Shown piece after piece: positions 30,192 to 39,528 of a stretch of DNA of 64,000 nt; position 1 is the first letter of the stretch, and each line of letters begins with the position of its first letter. The position numbers and the translations under genes were made by a program. The stretch is from Leptolyngbya sp. NIES-3755 (GTDB lineage Bacteria > Cyanobacteriota > Cyanobacteriia > Leptolyngbyales > Leptolyngbyaceae). Location of the stretch: the NCBI GenBank assembly GCA_001548435.1, contig AP017308.1, forward strand, positions 1,373,030 to 1,437,029. Direction: 5' to 3'. The notes below the pieces were generated by a model. The model saw only the letters and a list, made by a program, of their open reading frames with translations. It did not search any database and was not told where the DNA came from.

Positions 30192-30581
30192 TCAACCGCC
30201 CTCAACCATGCCGCGATAGTCATCCGCCGACATTGCACTATCCAACTCAGACGAATCACTCACCTGAACTTTAATCAGCCAACCCGATGTATACGGATCA
30301 TCGACTAACTTCTCCGGTGTATCTACCATTTCCGTATTCGCTTCCAGCACAGTACCGCTCACAGGCGATTTCAAATCTTCAACCGCTTTCACCGATTCCA
30401 CCGTTCCGAAGTTCTCACCTTTTTGCACTTCGGTTCCAGGTTCCGGTAATTCCAGAAACACAATATCGCCAAGTTGGTCGATCGCGAATGCAGTAATGCC
30501 GATCGTGGCAGTGTTGCCATCGAGTTTGGCGTATTCGTGAGAGTCGGTGTATTTCAGCGTGTCAGGATAATCGAATGCCAT
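30192..30581 (-). CDS. gcvH: Glycine cleavage system H protein
   Basis: Starting at ATG 30581 ([19 protein letters not shown]) gives 129 residues, the usual GcvH size; the longer reading would need a TTG start. It carries the methylamine group on a lipoyl-lysine, which is the Lys in [18 protein letters not shown]. It shuttles between GcvP, GcvT and the lipoamide dehydrogenase. It follows gcvT by 33 bases on the same strand, so gcvT-gcvH is an operon. Confidence 0.96.
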   Translation of the reverse strand: MAFDYPDTLKYTDSHEYAKLDGNTATIGITAFAIDQLGDIVFLELPEPGTEVQKGENFGTVESVKAVEDLKSPVSGTVLEANTEMVDTPEKLVDDPYTSGWLIKVQVSDSSELDSAMSADDYRGMVEGG

Positions 30582-30614
30582 GAGCGGTCTGGGGGTCAAA
30601 TTGCATCTTCTATT

Positions 30615-31697
30615 CTATTTGGTTGCGCGATAGAACGGACGCTTTACTACGATCGCACCATAGTTTTTTCCGCGAATTCCAATTTCGACCAGTTGTCCAG
30701 GCTTAGATAATTCGGTCGGAACATATCCAAGTGCGATCGCTTGTCCGACTGTTGGTGCTAGTGTTCCACTCGTGACAATTCCAACTTCTGCATCATCCAC
30801 AAAAATCGGATAGTCATGTCGTGCAATATTGCGTCCCTGCATTTGTAAACCGACGAGCCGTTTTTTCACGCCATTCTGTTTCTGATCTTCGAGAACCGAT
30901 CGACCCATAAAATCCCCTTTCGTATCGAGATGAACGAGCCAGCCTAATCCCGCTTCGAGTGGCGTGGTCGAATCGTTGATATCTTGACCGTAAAGCGCCA
31001 TTGCAGCCTCTAATCGGAGAGTATCCCGCGCTCCTAATCCACAAGGAACGACCCCAGTATCGAGCAGTGATCGCCAAAGTTCGATCGCGCCTTCAGGATC
31101 AAGCATCACCTCGAATCCATCTTCTCCGGTGTATCCAGTTCGAGCAATAAACGCAGAATGACCGAGAATTTTCGTTTCTAAATGACCAAAGGGTTTGAGA
31201 TGAGAAAGATTTTGATCGACGATCGCATTCAAATGTTCAACCGCTTTTTTACCCTGAACCGCAATCAAAGCTTGAGAGTCAGAGAGATTTTGGAATTCAA
31301 CTCCACTCAGATTTGCAGACATCCAATCAAAATCCTTCTGAGTCGTTGCCGCATTTACGATCACCGTCCAGCGATCGTCACCTTGAAAGTAAAAAATCAA
31401 ATCATCGATAATGCCACCTTGTTCATTCAGTAGCACCGTGTATTGAGCCTGTCCGGGCTGGAGACGGCTTAAATCTGAAGGAACGAGCCGTTGAATCTGA
31501 GGCAGCACATCCTTGCCTTTAAGCGTAAATTTACCCATGTGTGAAATATCGAACATTCCAGCATCAGCGCGAACTGCATGATGTTCCTGGGTAATTCCGC
31601 CAAACTGAACGGGCATTTCCCAGCCAGAAAAACCGACCATACGGGCATTTAGCTCGATCGCTAATTCATACAATGGGGTGCGGCGCAAAGAATTCAA
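30615..31697 (-). CDS. gcvT: Aminomethyltransferase, glycine cleavage T protein
   Basis: The 360-residue protein transfers the methylene group from GcvH to tetrahydrofolate. It shows the family start LRRTPLYELAIELNARMVGF, SGWEMPVQFGGITQEHHAVR, the folate region DISHMGKFTLKG and the signature RTGYTGEDGFEV, then GLGARDTLRLEAAMALYGQD. The first usable codon is TTG 31697, because a stop lies just upstream in frame and no ATG precedes the conserved start; this probably lowers its translation. It is upstream of gcvH in the same direction. Confidence 0.95.
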   Translation of the reverse strand: MNSLRRTPLYELAIELNARMVGFSGWEMPVQFGGITQEHHAVRADAGMFDISHMGKFTLKGKDVLPQIQRLVPSDLSRLQPGQAQYTVLLNEQGGIIDDLIFYFQGDDRWTVIVNAATTQKDFDWMSANLSGVEFQNLSDSQALIAVQGKKAVEHLNAIVDQNLSHLKPFGHLETKILGHSAFIARTGYTGEDGFEVMLDPEGAIELWRSLLDTGVVPCGLGARDTLRLEAAMALYGQDINDSTTPLEAGLGWLVHLDTKGDFMGRSVLEDQKQNGVKKRLVGLQMQGRNIARHDYPIFVDDAEVGIVTSGTLAPTVGQAIALGYVPTELSKPGQLVEIGIRGKNYGAIVVKRPFYRATK

Positions 31698-31902
31698 GGG
31701 AGCAACTCACAACATAAAGACATCATTCCAAAGTTATCATTTCCCGCAATTTTGATTCGTGAATGTATTCTATATTGCAAACCTCCTCAAAATTTTCCCT
31801 CAACGATCCCCAATTTGAATTCTCTACCCGAAACCTCTTGCCAACTTTGCCATCCAGACCCAAACTAAGGGTGGGAGTCGAAGAGGAAGTTGAGGTTATT
31901 TT

Positions 31903-33198
31903 GTGAAAAAGGTATTAGCAATAATCCTGGGAGGGGGCGCTGGAACCCGGTTGTATCCGTTGACGAAACAACGCGCTAAACCTGCTGTCCCACTTGCCGG
32001 AAAGTATCGACTCATTGATATTCCAGTGAGTAACTGCATCAATTCCGAAATTTTTAAGATCTACGTTCTAACGCAATTTAATTCTGCTTCTCTCAATCGT
32101 CATTTGAGCCGCGCTTACAATTTTTCAGGCTTTAATGAAGGGTTTGTCGAAGTGCTTGCGGCTCAACAAACGGCTGAAAATCCGAATTGGTTTCAAGGAA
32201 CGGCTGATGCAGTTCGTCAATATATTTGGCTGTTTCAAGAGTGGGATATTGATGAGTATTTGATTCTTTCGGGTGATCATTTGTACCGGATGGATTATCG
32301 CGAATTTGTGCAGCGTCACCGCGATACGGGTGCAGATATTACGCTTTCTGTTGTGCCGATGGATGACGATCGTGCTTCAGATTTCGGATTGATGAAAATT
32401 GATCAGGCTGGACGGGTTGTGGACTTCAGTGAAAAGCCGAAAGGCGATGCCCTCAAAGCAATGCAGGTCGATACAACGGTTCTGGGTTTAACCGCAGAAG
32501 AAGCTGTTAAGAATCCCTACATTGCTTCAATGGGAATCTATGTTTTCAAAAAAGAAGTTCTCGAAAAGCTGTTAAAAGAAGCCCCGAATCAAACGGATTT
32601 TGGTAAAGAAATCATTCCGAATTCGTCAAATCGTTACAATGTTCAAGCGTATTTGTTTAACGATTATTGGGAAGATATTGGAACGATCGCAGCTTTTTAC
32701 GAATCCAATCTTGCGCTGACTCAGCAACCGTATCCTCCGTTTAGTTTCTACGACGAACAATCTCCAATTTACACTCGTCAAAGATTCTTACCTCCGAGCA
32801 AATTCCTCGATTCTCATGTCACTGAATCAATCATTGGGGAAGGCTGTATTTTGAAGCAATGTCGAGTGCATCATTCGGTATTGGGAGTTCGATCGAGAAT
32901 TGAAGCAAATTCGATCGTGGAAGATTCGCTGATCATGGGAGCCGACTTTTACGAAGGTCACGCTGAACGAAAATCAGGGACCGATTGCGGTACGCCAAAA
33001 GTTCCATTGGGCATCGGTTCTGACACGATCATCCGAGGCGCAATCATTGATAAAAATGCTCACATCGGCTGCAATGTGCAAATCGTGAACAAGGATCGGG
33101 TGCAAGAAGCCGATCGAGAAAATCAGGGTTTCTACATTCGTAGTGGCATTGTCGTCACGTTGAAAGGTGCAATCATTCCCGACGGAACCATTATCTAA
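31903..33198 (+). CDS. glgC: Glucose-1-phosphate adenylyltransferase (ADP-glucose pyrophosphorylase)
   Basis: The 431-residue protein makes ADP-glucose, the committed step of glycogen synthesis. It begins at a GTG codon preceded by GAGG. Visible motifs are the nucleotide loop [40 protein letters not shown], the catalytic region [10 protein letters not shown], the sugar-phosphate loop [11 protein letters not shown] and the C-terminal beta-helix with the allosteric sites ([13 protein letters not shown] and [17 protein letters not shown]). In cyanobacteria it is activated by 3-phosphoglycerate and inhibited by phosphate. The downstream kinase gene overlaps its end. Confidence 0.98.
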   Translation: MKKVLAIILGGGAGTRLYPLTKQRAKPAVPLAGKYRLIDIPVSNCINSEIFKIYVLTQFNSASLNRHLSRAYNFSGFNEGFVEVLAAQQTAENPNWFQGTADAVRQYIWLFQEWDIDEYLILSGDHLYRMDYREFVQRHRDTGADITLSVVPMDDDRASDFGLMKIDQAGRVVDFSEKPKGDALKAMQVDTTVLGLTAEEAVKNPYIASMGIYVFKKEVLEKLLKEAPNQTDFGKEIIPNSSNRYNVQAYLFNDYWEDIGTIAAFYESNLALTQQPYPPFSFYDEQSPIYTRQRFLPPSKFLDSHVTESIIGEGCILKQCRVHHSVLGVRSRIEANSIVEDSLIMGADFYEGHAERKSGTDCGTPKVPLGIGSDTIIRGAIIDKNAHIGCNVQIVNKDRVQEADRENQGFYIRSGIVVTLKGAIIPDGTII

Positions 33199-33718
33199 AG
33201 TTCGCTTAATTCTGTTAATCGGCTTACCAGGGAGCGGGAAATCAACTTTTGCCCGCTCTCTTTCCCATACGCGGATCATTTCCACGGATGCAATTCGCGC
33301 TCAATTGTTCGGAGAAGAAGCGATTCAGGGCAGTTGGTTAAAGATTTGGTTAGAAGTTCGATCGCAGTTTGATCAAGCGATTAATGCGATCGAGAACAAT
33401 GAAATTGAATTCGCGATTTACGATGCGACCAATGCAGTGCGAAAACAACGCAGAGCCGCGATCTCATTAGCGCGAAAATGTGGATTTACAGAGATTATCG
33501 GAGTTTGGATCAATCCGTCGATCGAGATTTGTTTGGAACGGAATAAATTGCGATCGCGAATCGTTCCAGAAGAAGTAATCTACCGGATGGCACGTCGATT
33601 GTATGGCGCACCACCCGCAGTAGATGAAGGATTAAACGAGTGTATCTGGTGTGATTCAATCCAAAGCTGCCAGCGACATTTTCTTTTGCAGAGTTTGATC
33701 TGTCCGAGTCAAGACTGA
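33167..33718 (+). CDS. P-loop kinase-like ATP-binding protein
   Basis: The protein (up to 183 residues) has a Walker A motif [13 protein letters not shown] near its N-terminus, [12 protein letters not shown], and [15 protein letters not shown], a pattern of the AAA_33/polynucleotide-kinase-like group of small P-loop kinases; the substrate is unknown. The GTG start at 33167 lies 32 bases inside glgC, and the ribosome-binding sequence is poor, so the true start is uncertain and translation may depend on coupling to glgC. At the other end it overlaps the convergent parA gene by 63 bases. Confidence 0.75.
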   Translation: MQSFPTEPLSKVRLILLIGLPGSGKSTFARSLSHTRIISTDAIRAQLFGEEAIQGSWLKIWLEVRSQFDQAINAIENNEIEFAIYDATNAVRKQRRAAISLARKCGFTEIIGVWINPSIEICLERNKLRSRIVPEEVIYRMARRLYGAPPAVDEGLNECIWCDSIQSCQRHFLLQSLICPSQD

Positions 33719-34603
33719 TAGTTTCTGCAAAGTTTCTTGAGCTAACATTGCAAACGCTTTCGATCCGGCTGTTCCTGGATTCGTTAATACAACCGGGCTG
33801 AAACTATCGATCGCTTTCGACACATTCACATCAGACGGAATCCGCGTCTTAAACAATTTCGCTTCACTGAAATCTTCATTCAATCGCTTCATCACCTGCC
33901 CGTAATATCGACCCGTCAAAATATTATTACCAGACAGCGAGAATACAATGCCCAACATTTCTAATTCAACTTCAGCCGCATCTGTTTTGTGCGTTTCTTT
34001 CAGCTTATTAATTCGACGCTCTAAAAGCTGAATTCCAATCAACGAAAGTGGTTCAGGTTTTGCAGGAATGAGATAGAAATTACTGGCTAACAATGCGCTT
34101 CGAGTAATCAAGTTATAACCCGGAGCACAATCGAGAATAATGAAATCGTAATCTTTTTCGATCGGTTCCAACACTTTCCGAATCAGTTGCTTCTCAAAGA
34201 CATTCCAAACCTGTTCAAAATCAGTATCGCCTTTTTGAAGTGCTGTTTTATGTAACAGTTGAGATACCAGAAATTCATCGTATAAATCAATATCTCCCGG
34301 CAACAAATCGAAGCCTTTCAACTGGCAAACATACTTATGAATCGCATCCGGGACGATTTGAGGCAGTTTTGGATCAGACGCGATCGCACGATTGATCAAA
34401 TTTCTCAACGTCCGCTTATCATTCCGCACCTTGGCAAAATCCGCAGGCGGCATCAAGCTCAGAGTCGCGCTAATTTGCGTATCTAAATCGACTAAGAGAA
34501 CGCGCTTTTGATGAAATTTTGCTAAGCAGGTTGCCAAATTCACCGAAAGGGTCGTTTTACCCACGCCGCCTTTCATGTTCGTCATTGCGATCGTATACGT
34601 CAT
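33656..34603 (-). CDS. ParA family ATPase
   Basis: The ATG at 34603 has a GGAGG site 5 bases upstream; an earlier TTG is less likely. The 315-residue protein has the deviant Walker A box MKGGVGKTTLSVNLA at about residues 10-24, the Walker A' region LLVDLDTQ and the Walker B region FIILDCAPGYN. Such ATPases form ATP-dependent dimers on DNA that position plasmids or large complexes. It has no N-terminal DNA-binding helix-turn-helix, so it is the short ParA type. It is divergent from a gene for a second ParA domain, with 212 bases between, and shares its 3' end with the kinase gene. Confidence 0.9.
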   Translation of the reverse strand: MTYTIAMTNMKGGVGKTTLSVNLATCLAKFHQKRVLLVDLDTQISATLSLMPPADFAKVRNDKRTLRNLINRAIASDPKLPQIVPDAIHKYVCQLKGFDLLPGDIDLYDEFLVSQLLHKTALQKGDTDFEQVWNVFEKQLIRKVLEPIEKDYDFIILDCAPGYNLITRSALLASNFYLIPAKPEPLSLIGIQLLERRINKLKETHKTDAAEVELEMLGIVFSLSGNNILTGRYYGQVMKRLNEDFSEAKLFKTRIPSDVNVSKAIDSFSPVVLTNPGTAGSKAFAMLAQETLQKLSVLTRTDQTLQKKMSLAALD

Positions 34604-34665
34604 GCTTTGCCTCCGATGATTCGTCAAAATCGCGACCCGGACATTTGGGACATGATACAGCGTTC

Positions 34666-34692
34666 TGATTTAACAATGAAAAAATTAAATCA
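34666..34692. promoter_or_regulatory. Inverted repeat between the two parA genes, possible operator
   Basis: TGATTTAA (34666-34673) and TTAAATCA (34685-34692) are perfect inverted 8-mers separated by 11 bases. They lie in the AT-rich divergent promoter region of the parA and nuclease-parA genes. ParA or ParB proteins often repress their own promoters through such sites, but binding here is an inference. Confidence 0.35.
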
Positions 34693-34815
34693 AAATACGA
34701 TCGCAGCGCTATACGAAAACTTTAACTTCGCGATCGAAAAACTTACGTAATCCTACGGAACTATTCTGTAGTGGGATTTATCACGATTATTACGAATCCG
34801 TTATAAAGCTGTGAA

Positions 34816-36198
34816 ATGCAGGAGTTTGAGGAAAATCCCCCTTTAGAATTTGATCCGGAGCAGTGCCGCAACGAAAGCGAAGTCGAAAGCAAATTGATTG
34901 TGCAATACCTTTTACCTGCCTTGGGCTATCGTCCGAATGATTGGCATCAGGAAGTTGCGGTTGGAAGCATTCGACTGGATTTTCTCGCATTTGCAGCACA
35001 GGTGATTCCGTTCGTTCTAGATGCGAATTCGCCGCTGAGTGTGGCAATGGAGGCGAAAAGTCCGAAGCAAAATTTGGATCTGCACGTCCGGAAACTGGAT
35101 CGGTATTTGAGCAGTTTGAATATCAGGTACGGTTTGTTGACCAATGGCAAGGAGATTAGGATTTACGATCGACGTTCAGATAGAATTCAACTCGTTTTTC
35201 AATGCAAAGGACGAGAAATTCAGAATGAATTAAATACGGTGAGAAGCCTGATTGGACGGGAAAATCTAAGGAATCAGATTAACAACGATACGAGTTCTCA
35301 AACAATCTCAGAAGCAAGTAGGAAACGCGAAATGAAGGTGATTGCGGTTTATCACAATAAAGGTGGTGTAGGAAAAACTACCACAGTTACGAATTTGGCG
35401 GCAGCAATTAGAAAGAGGGGCAAAAAGGTCTTAATCATTGATCTTGATGCACAAGCAAACACAACTTTTGCGACAGGTCTGATTAAGTTTGATGATGAAG
35501 AATTTGACGATATCAGACCCTGCAATATTTTTCATGTATTAACTTCAGAAGAGCTATATCCTATTTCAGAAGTTGCGAGACGATCATCATTCTGTAATCC
35601 TCCAATTGATGTTATTCCGGCTCATATTGATCTAATAGATAAAAAGAGGGAAGCTACGCTCAATCGATTTGACTTCTTGAGAATAACCCTAGGGGAAAAG
35701 CTGAAAAACGCACAGAACGATTACGATGTTGTGATCATAGATACACCTCCATCACGCAATCTCTATACTGAAATTGCATTAGTCGCCTGTGACTATCTAA
35801 TTATCCCCTCTGACCTCAAGCCATTTTCAAACCAGGGCTTGCAGCATATAGGAGGTTTCATCGAAGAACGAGATCCAGCCCGACGAAATTTGCAGAAGCC
35901 GCCTATTAAAGTTTTAGGAGTACTGCCGAGTAAGATTTCAACGAATCCACAATTTGTTAAAGCCACTTTACCTAAGCGAAAAGCTGTCATTCCTAAACGT
36001 TATGGTTTTGAGTTACTAAACACAGTGATTTTTGAGCGGGAAGATTTAGCAAAATGTGCAGAAAAAGTCTACATGGATGGCGATCGAGAAGTTCCCGATC
36101 CAAAATCTGTGTTTGACTTTAAACCAGATTCCCCTTCTGCTAAAGAATTTGATGATTTAGCGATCGAAGTTTTGCAAAAAATAGGAATGATGCCATGA
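34816..36198 (+). CDS. Fusion protein: PD-(D/E)xK (HsdR-N type) nuclease domain + ParA ATPase
   Basis: The 460-residue protein joins two domains. Residues 1-135 look like the HsdR N-terminal/PD-(D/E)xK nuclease fold: an acidic helix ending VESKLIVQYLLP (Glu24), then IRLDFLAFA (Asp55) and VAMEAKSPKQ (Glu79-x-Lys81), followed by YGLLTNGKEIRIYD as in HsdR_N domains. After a Ser/Asn linker, residues 173-460 are a ParA ATPase with YHNKGGVGKTTTVTNLAAA (Walker A at 182-189), IIDLDAQANTTF and VVIIDTPPSR. An ATG at 35332, exactly at the start of the ParA domain and preceded by AGGA, could start a shorter second product. The ParB-like gene overlaps by 4 bases (ATGA). Function unknown. Confidence 0.85.
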   Translation: MQEFEENPPLEFDPEQCRNESEVESKLIVQYLLPALGYRPNDWHQEVAVGSIRLDFLAFAAQVIPFVLDANSPLSVAMEAKSPKQNLDLHVRKLDRYLSSLNIRYGLLTNGKEIRIYDRRSDRIQLVFQCKGREIQNELNTVRSLIGRENLRNQINNDTSSQTISEASRKREMKVIAVYHNKGGVGKTTTVTNLAAAIRKRGKKVLIIDLDAQANTTFATGLIKFDDEEFDDIRPCNIFHVLTSEELYPISEVARRSSFCNPPIDVIPAHIDLIDKKREATLNRFDFLRITLGEKLKNAQNDYDVVIIDTPPSRNLYTEIALVACDYLIIPSDLKPFSNQGLQHIGGFIEERDPARRNLQKPPIKVLGVLPSKISTNPQFVKATLPKRKAVIPKRYGFELLNTVIFEREDLAKCAEKVYMDGDREVPDPKSVFDFKPDSPSAKEFDDLAIEVLQKIGMMP

Positions 36199-36923
36199 GC
36201 CTAAACCCATCTCTGCTTCCCGTTAAAAAAATCAAATCTAGCCAAGCTCGATCAATGTATCCCTCAGAAGTGATTGAGCAAGCCGCAAACGCAATTCTTG
36301 AAGCAGAGGGAACGATTAACCCAATTGTGGTTCGTCAGCTTAATTATCAGGAGTTTGAAGTGATTGATGGACACTTGGAATACCATGCGGCAGCCCGTGC
36401 AAAAGAACTTGATTTAGCCGGAGGTGAAATGATCGATGCGATCGTTGTTGAACCCGAAAACGAAGCCGCAATCTTAGAGCAAATTCGATTACTTCGATCG
36501 AGTAAACAATCTGAAACTCCGATGCAATCCACTTCTGATTCTTCTTCTGCGATTAAACATCGTCTAACGAATCTCGAAAAGCAGATTGAAAACCAACTCG
36601 GTGAACTGAATCGCAAACTTCTAGATCTGAATCAGCCTCGAAATTCTCAGCAACAGATGGCAGAGTTGATTCATACAACTGTTTCCGCTGTGATGAAAGA
36701 ACAGGTTTCTACGATCGTTCAGCAAATTGTACAAGAAGTGGGAACGAGTCGGAAAAAAGCGATCGTTCCAGTTGAGGAATTAGAGGAGAGAGTTAAAACA
36801 GAAGGATTCGAGAAATTAACTGCTGCCGAACTAAAATCGTTAGCAAAAGGACGAGGATTAACAGGATATTCGAGCAAGCGAAAAGCTGACCTCATCGCCT
36901 TCATCAAACAGTCTGAAGTCTAA
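36195..36923 (+). CDS. ParB-like protein with C-terminal Rho-N/SAP-type domain
   Basis: The 242-residue protein starts inside the stop of the nuclease-ParA gene (ATGA), so the two are made together. Residues about 8-100 form a ParB/sulfiredoxin-type N domain: PVKKIKSSQARSMYPSEVI, then INPIVVRQL and FEVIDGHLEYHAAARAKEL. The middle is helical and coiled (about 115-190). The C-terminus (FEKLTAAELKSLAKGRGL and KRKADLIAFI) is a Rho-N or SAP-like helix-extension-helix that binds nucleic acid. The ParB GxxRxxA box is replaced by GHLEYHAAA, so the CTPase activity of classic ParB may be absent. It is likely the DNA-binding partner of the ATPase. Confidence 0.8.
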   Translation: MSLNPSLLPVKKIKSSQARSMYPSEVIEQAANAILEAEGTINPIVVRQLNYQEFEVIDGHLEYHAAARAKELDLAGGEMIDAIVVEPENEAAILEQIRLLRSSKQSETPMQSTSDSSSAIKHRLTNLEKQIENQLGELNRKLLDLNQPRNSQQQMAELIHTTVSAVMKEQVSTIVQQIVQEVGTSRKKAIVPVEELEERVKTEGFEKLTAAELKSLAKGRGLTGYSSKRKADLIAFIKQSEV

Positions 36924-36937
36924 GAGCTGAAGTCTAA

Positions 36938-37148
36938 GAGCATGTTTGAAAAGTGTAAAAAGTCATCTCACTGCGTTCTATCCCGCCCCGGACTGGAAGT
37001 CGGGGCTAATCGAACGAAGTCCACTGAAGGGGACTAAAAGCCAATCTGGATCAAGTCTTCAGTCCTTTTCAAAGGACTTCGCACCGTTAGCCCCGACTTC
37101 CAGTCCGGGGCGGGTCGATACAATGAACGATACTTTTCAAACACGCTC
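36938..37148. mobile_element. MITE with IS5-like ends and long internal palindrome
   Basis: This 211-bp element has 17-bp terminal inverted repeats, GAGCATGTTTGAAAAGT and ACTTTTCAAACACGCTC (one mismatch), flanked by TAA on both sides (36935-36937 and 37149-37151), which fits a 3-bp TNA target duplication as in the IS1031 group of IS5. Inside, a perfect 28-bp inverted repeat (beginning CCCGCCCCGGACTGG) brackets the centre, so the whole element can fold into a hairpin. No transposase is coded. It separates the parB-like gene from the SDR gene and supplies part of the SDR stop codon. Confidence 0.85.
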
Positions 37149-38089
37149 TAAGCCTTTCTCCGAACGCCGCTTAGTTTTAGAACGTCTTCCATCGTGGAAC
37201 AATAATTTTCCATTCCGAATGTCGCAGGACTAACCGGATTCAAATGAGTGAAATGGCGGTAGCGCAGTGCAAATCGATCCCATTCACCGACTTGAATCCG
37301 GAACAAAAAGATAATCAAATCTGCCAGCCATAACAGTGGAATTCCGATCAGCGGTTTCAAGCCGAAATAATCACAGAGTTCCTCGATCGCTTGATTCACC
37401 GTGATCTTCGGATTTCCTAGAACAATGCTTTTCTCAGCAGGCGGATGATCCACGAAACGCCGCACGACTTGAGCAATATCATGTCCATGAATAAAGTGGA
37501 AGCTGCCATCTGCCCGAAACAGCCGAATCAATTTTGCCTGCTTCATCACATCTGGAATTCCCGCCGTGATTGCGGAATAAGGATAACGCTCGCCGCCACC
37601 GATTACTAGAGTTGGGAAAAGTTTAGTAATTTTGGGTGCGATCGCTAAGCTCTCTAATTTTTCGCAGCAAAGATACTTCGATTTGAGATAGTCATTCCCG
37701 ATCTCCATTGCTTCGGGAAGTAACTGATTTTGTCGATCGAGAATACTAGCCGTTGAGAAGTAAAGAACCTGCTCGATTCGGTCTGCATCCAGCATCAAGA
37801 GCAATTCGATGTTCTTATCAACATTTACAGCTTGAACACTGTCTCCACCCCAAGCGGTTGCTGCCAAGATTGCACAATCGATCGTTTTCAACAACTCTCG
37901 ATGCTGCTCGATCTCACACAGATCGGACTCAAGCACCGTAATGCCCGATCGAGCCGTCACATCGATTTTCAGCTTATTGGCATCTCGAACGAGCAAAAAT
38001 AGTTCGTGCTCAGTATCTTGAATGAGCGCTTCAACAAGATAGTGACCAATGCAACCACTAGCACCTGTCACAAAGATTCGCTTGGTCAT
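37148..38089 (-). CDS. NAD(P)-dependent epimerase/dehydratase family (SDR) protein
   Basis: The 313-residue protein is an extended short-chain dehydrogenase: the nucleotide-binding glycine motif VTGASGCIGHYLVEAL is at residues 7-22, an Asp-containing LLVRDANKL loop follows, and the catalytic-type LYFSTASILD and YLKSKYLCEKL-like segment (YLKSKYLCCEKLE) give the Ser and Tyr-x3-Lys pattern. The C-terminal part has hydrophobic segments (IGIPLLWLADLIIFLF), suggesting membrane contact. The substrate is unknown. The stop codon TAG is formed by the MITE's last base plus its TAA flank, so the original C-terminus may have been different. Confidence 0.85.
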   Translation of the reverse strand: MTKRIFVTGASGCIGHYLVEALIQDTEHELFLLVRDANKLKIDVTARSGITVLESDLCEIEQHRELLKTIDCAILAATAWGGDSVQAVNVDKNIELLLMLDADRIEQVLYFSTASILDRQNQLLPEAMEIGNDYLKSKYLCCEKLESLAIAPKITKLFPTLVIGGGERYPYSAITAGIPDVMKQAKLIRLFRADGSFHFIHGHDIAQVVRRFVDHPPAEKSIVLGNPKITVNQAIEELCDYFGLKPLIGIPLLWLADLIIFLFRIQVGEWDRFALRYRHFTHLNPVSPATFGMENYCSTMEDVLKLSGVRRKA

Positions 38090-38205
38090 TGAGGGAGTGA
38101 AGGATGAAGGACATGATTCGTGTGTGAGGAATCCCTTTGATTTAACAGAATATACGGATTCTGTGATTTCTGATCCCTGATCTATCTTTCATCCTTCAAT
38201 TTCCT

Positions 38206-39270
38206 TTACCGGGTAGCCGTTAGCAATTGATCGACTTGTTTCGCGGTTTCAAAGAAATAAGCCGCATTTTCCTCCGGAGTATTCGGGAGAATCCCATGTC
38301 CCAGGTTCAAAATGTGACCTCGGTTGCCCGCTTTGCGAATCGTGTCGAGAATTCGATCGCGAATAAATTCCTTCGATCCAAACAAGACACCCGGATCAAG
38401 ATTGCCCTGCACTTTCACGTCTTTTCCGAGTCGTGCCCGTGCATCCGCCATATCGACTGTCCAATCGATCGTTAAAATGTCCGCGCCCGCTTTCGACATC
38501 CGTTCAAGCAATCCAGCACTGCCAGTTACAAGCAGAATCAATGGCGTTTCAGGATGCACTTGTTTGATTTTGCTAAAGACTTGCTGTTGATACGGAAGCG
38601 CAAAAGTGTCGTAGTCTTGAGGGCTGAGTTGTCCTGCCCAAGAATCGAACATTTGGATCACCTGAGCGCCGCAGTCGATTTGATAGCAGGCATAAGTCGC
38701 GATCGCATCTGCCAATTTTGACAAGAGTTGATGCAGAATCGCTGGATCAGAAAACGCCATATTCTTGATAATCGAATAGGTTTTTGATCCTTTTCCTTCG
38801 ACTGCATACGCCGCTAAAGTCCAAGGTGCACCGACGAATCCGAGAACGGTTGCTTCGTTCTTCACTTCTTCGCGCAGAGACTTGAGAATCGTTTTGATAA
38901 ACGGCATCGTCTCTTCGGGAACCAAAGGATGCAAGCGATCGATTTGTGCCTGAGAGCGAATCGGATCAGCGATAATCGGACCCTTTCCTTCAGCGATATC
39001 CATTTCGATCCCCAATCCTGGCAGCGGAGTGACGATATCGGAAAATAGAATTACACCGTCCGGTTTGAATGCTCTCCAGGGTTGCAGCGACACTTCGATC
39101 GCGACTTCTGGAATCTCAGAGCGTTCGCGGAAAGAGGGATAGCGATCGCGTAAATCTCGGTAGGCTTTCATGTAGCGACCAGCCTGTCGCATCATCCAAA
39201 CTGGGGGACGATCCAACACTTCACCCCGTGCAGCCCGTAACAAAAGTGGAAGTTGCGAAGAACCCGTCAT
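38206..39270 (-). CDS. hemE: Uroporphyrinogen decarboxylase
   Basis: The 354-residue protein removes the four acetate carboxyls of uroporphyrinogen III to give coproporphyrinogen III, on the route to haem and chlorophyll. It has both family signatures: [20 protein letters not shown] at about residues 22-41 (with active-site Arg residues) and [16 protein letters not shown] near residue 145. The conserved [15 protein letters not shown] is at the end. It is soluble. It is transcribed away from the WGxxGxxG gene. Confidence 0.98.
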   Translation of the reverse strand: MTGSSQLPLLLRAARGEVLDRPPVWMMRQAGRYMKAYRDLRDRYPSFRERSEIPEVAIEVSLQPWRAFKPDGVILFSDIVTPLPGLGIEMDIAEGKGPIIADPIRSQAQIDRLHPLVPEETMPFIKTILKSLREEVKNEATVLGFVGAPWTLAAYAVEGKGSKTYSIIKNMAFSDPAILHQLLSKLADAIATYACYQIDCGAQVIQMFDSWAGQLSPQDYDTFALPYQQQVFSKIKQVHPETPLILLVTGSAGLLERMSKAGADILTIDWTVDMADARARLGKDVKVQGNLDPGVLFGSKEFIRDRILDTIRKAGNRGHILNLGHGILPNTPEENAAYFFETAKQVDQLLTATR

Positions 39271-39528
39271 GCAAGAAGCCTCTTAATAAATCCTTTTGTT
39301 TTCTACGTTTTCTAGACTATCACTGAGCGGATCTCTCCTCGTCGCAACCCCAAGCAATGTAACGGTTTTGAAATATTCCCTCTATCAAGTGGCATGTGTT
39401 CGTAATTTCGGAATGACTCTAACAACAGAGACAAGTCTCAAGCTTTAGTCGGATTAAACTCCGGTTTGAAATTTCTATTGTGTAGCTATTCGAGGTTGAG
39501 TTCATGAATTTGAAAAGAGGATAAAACA

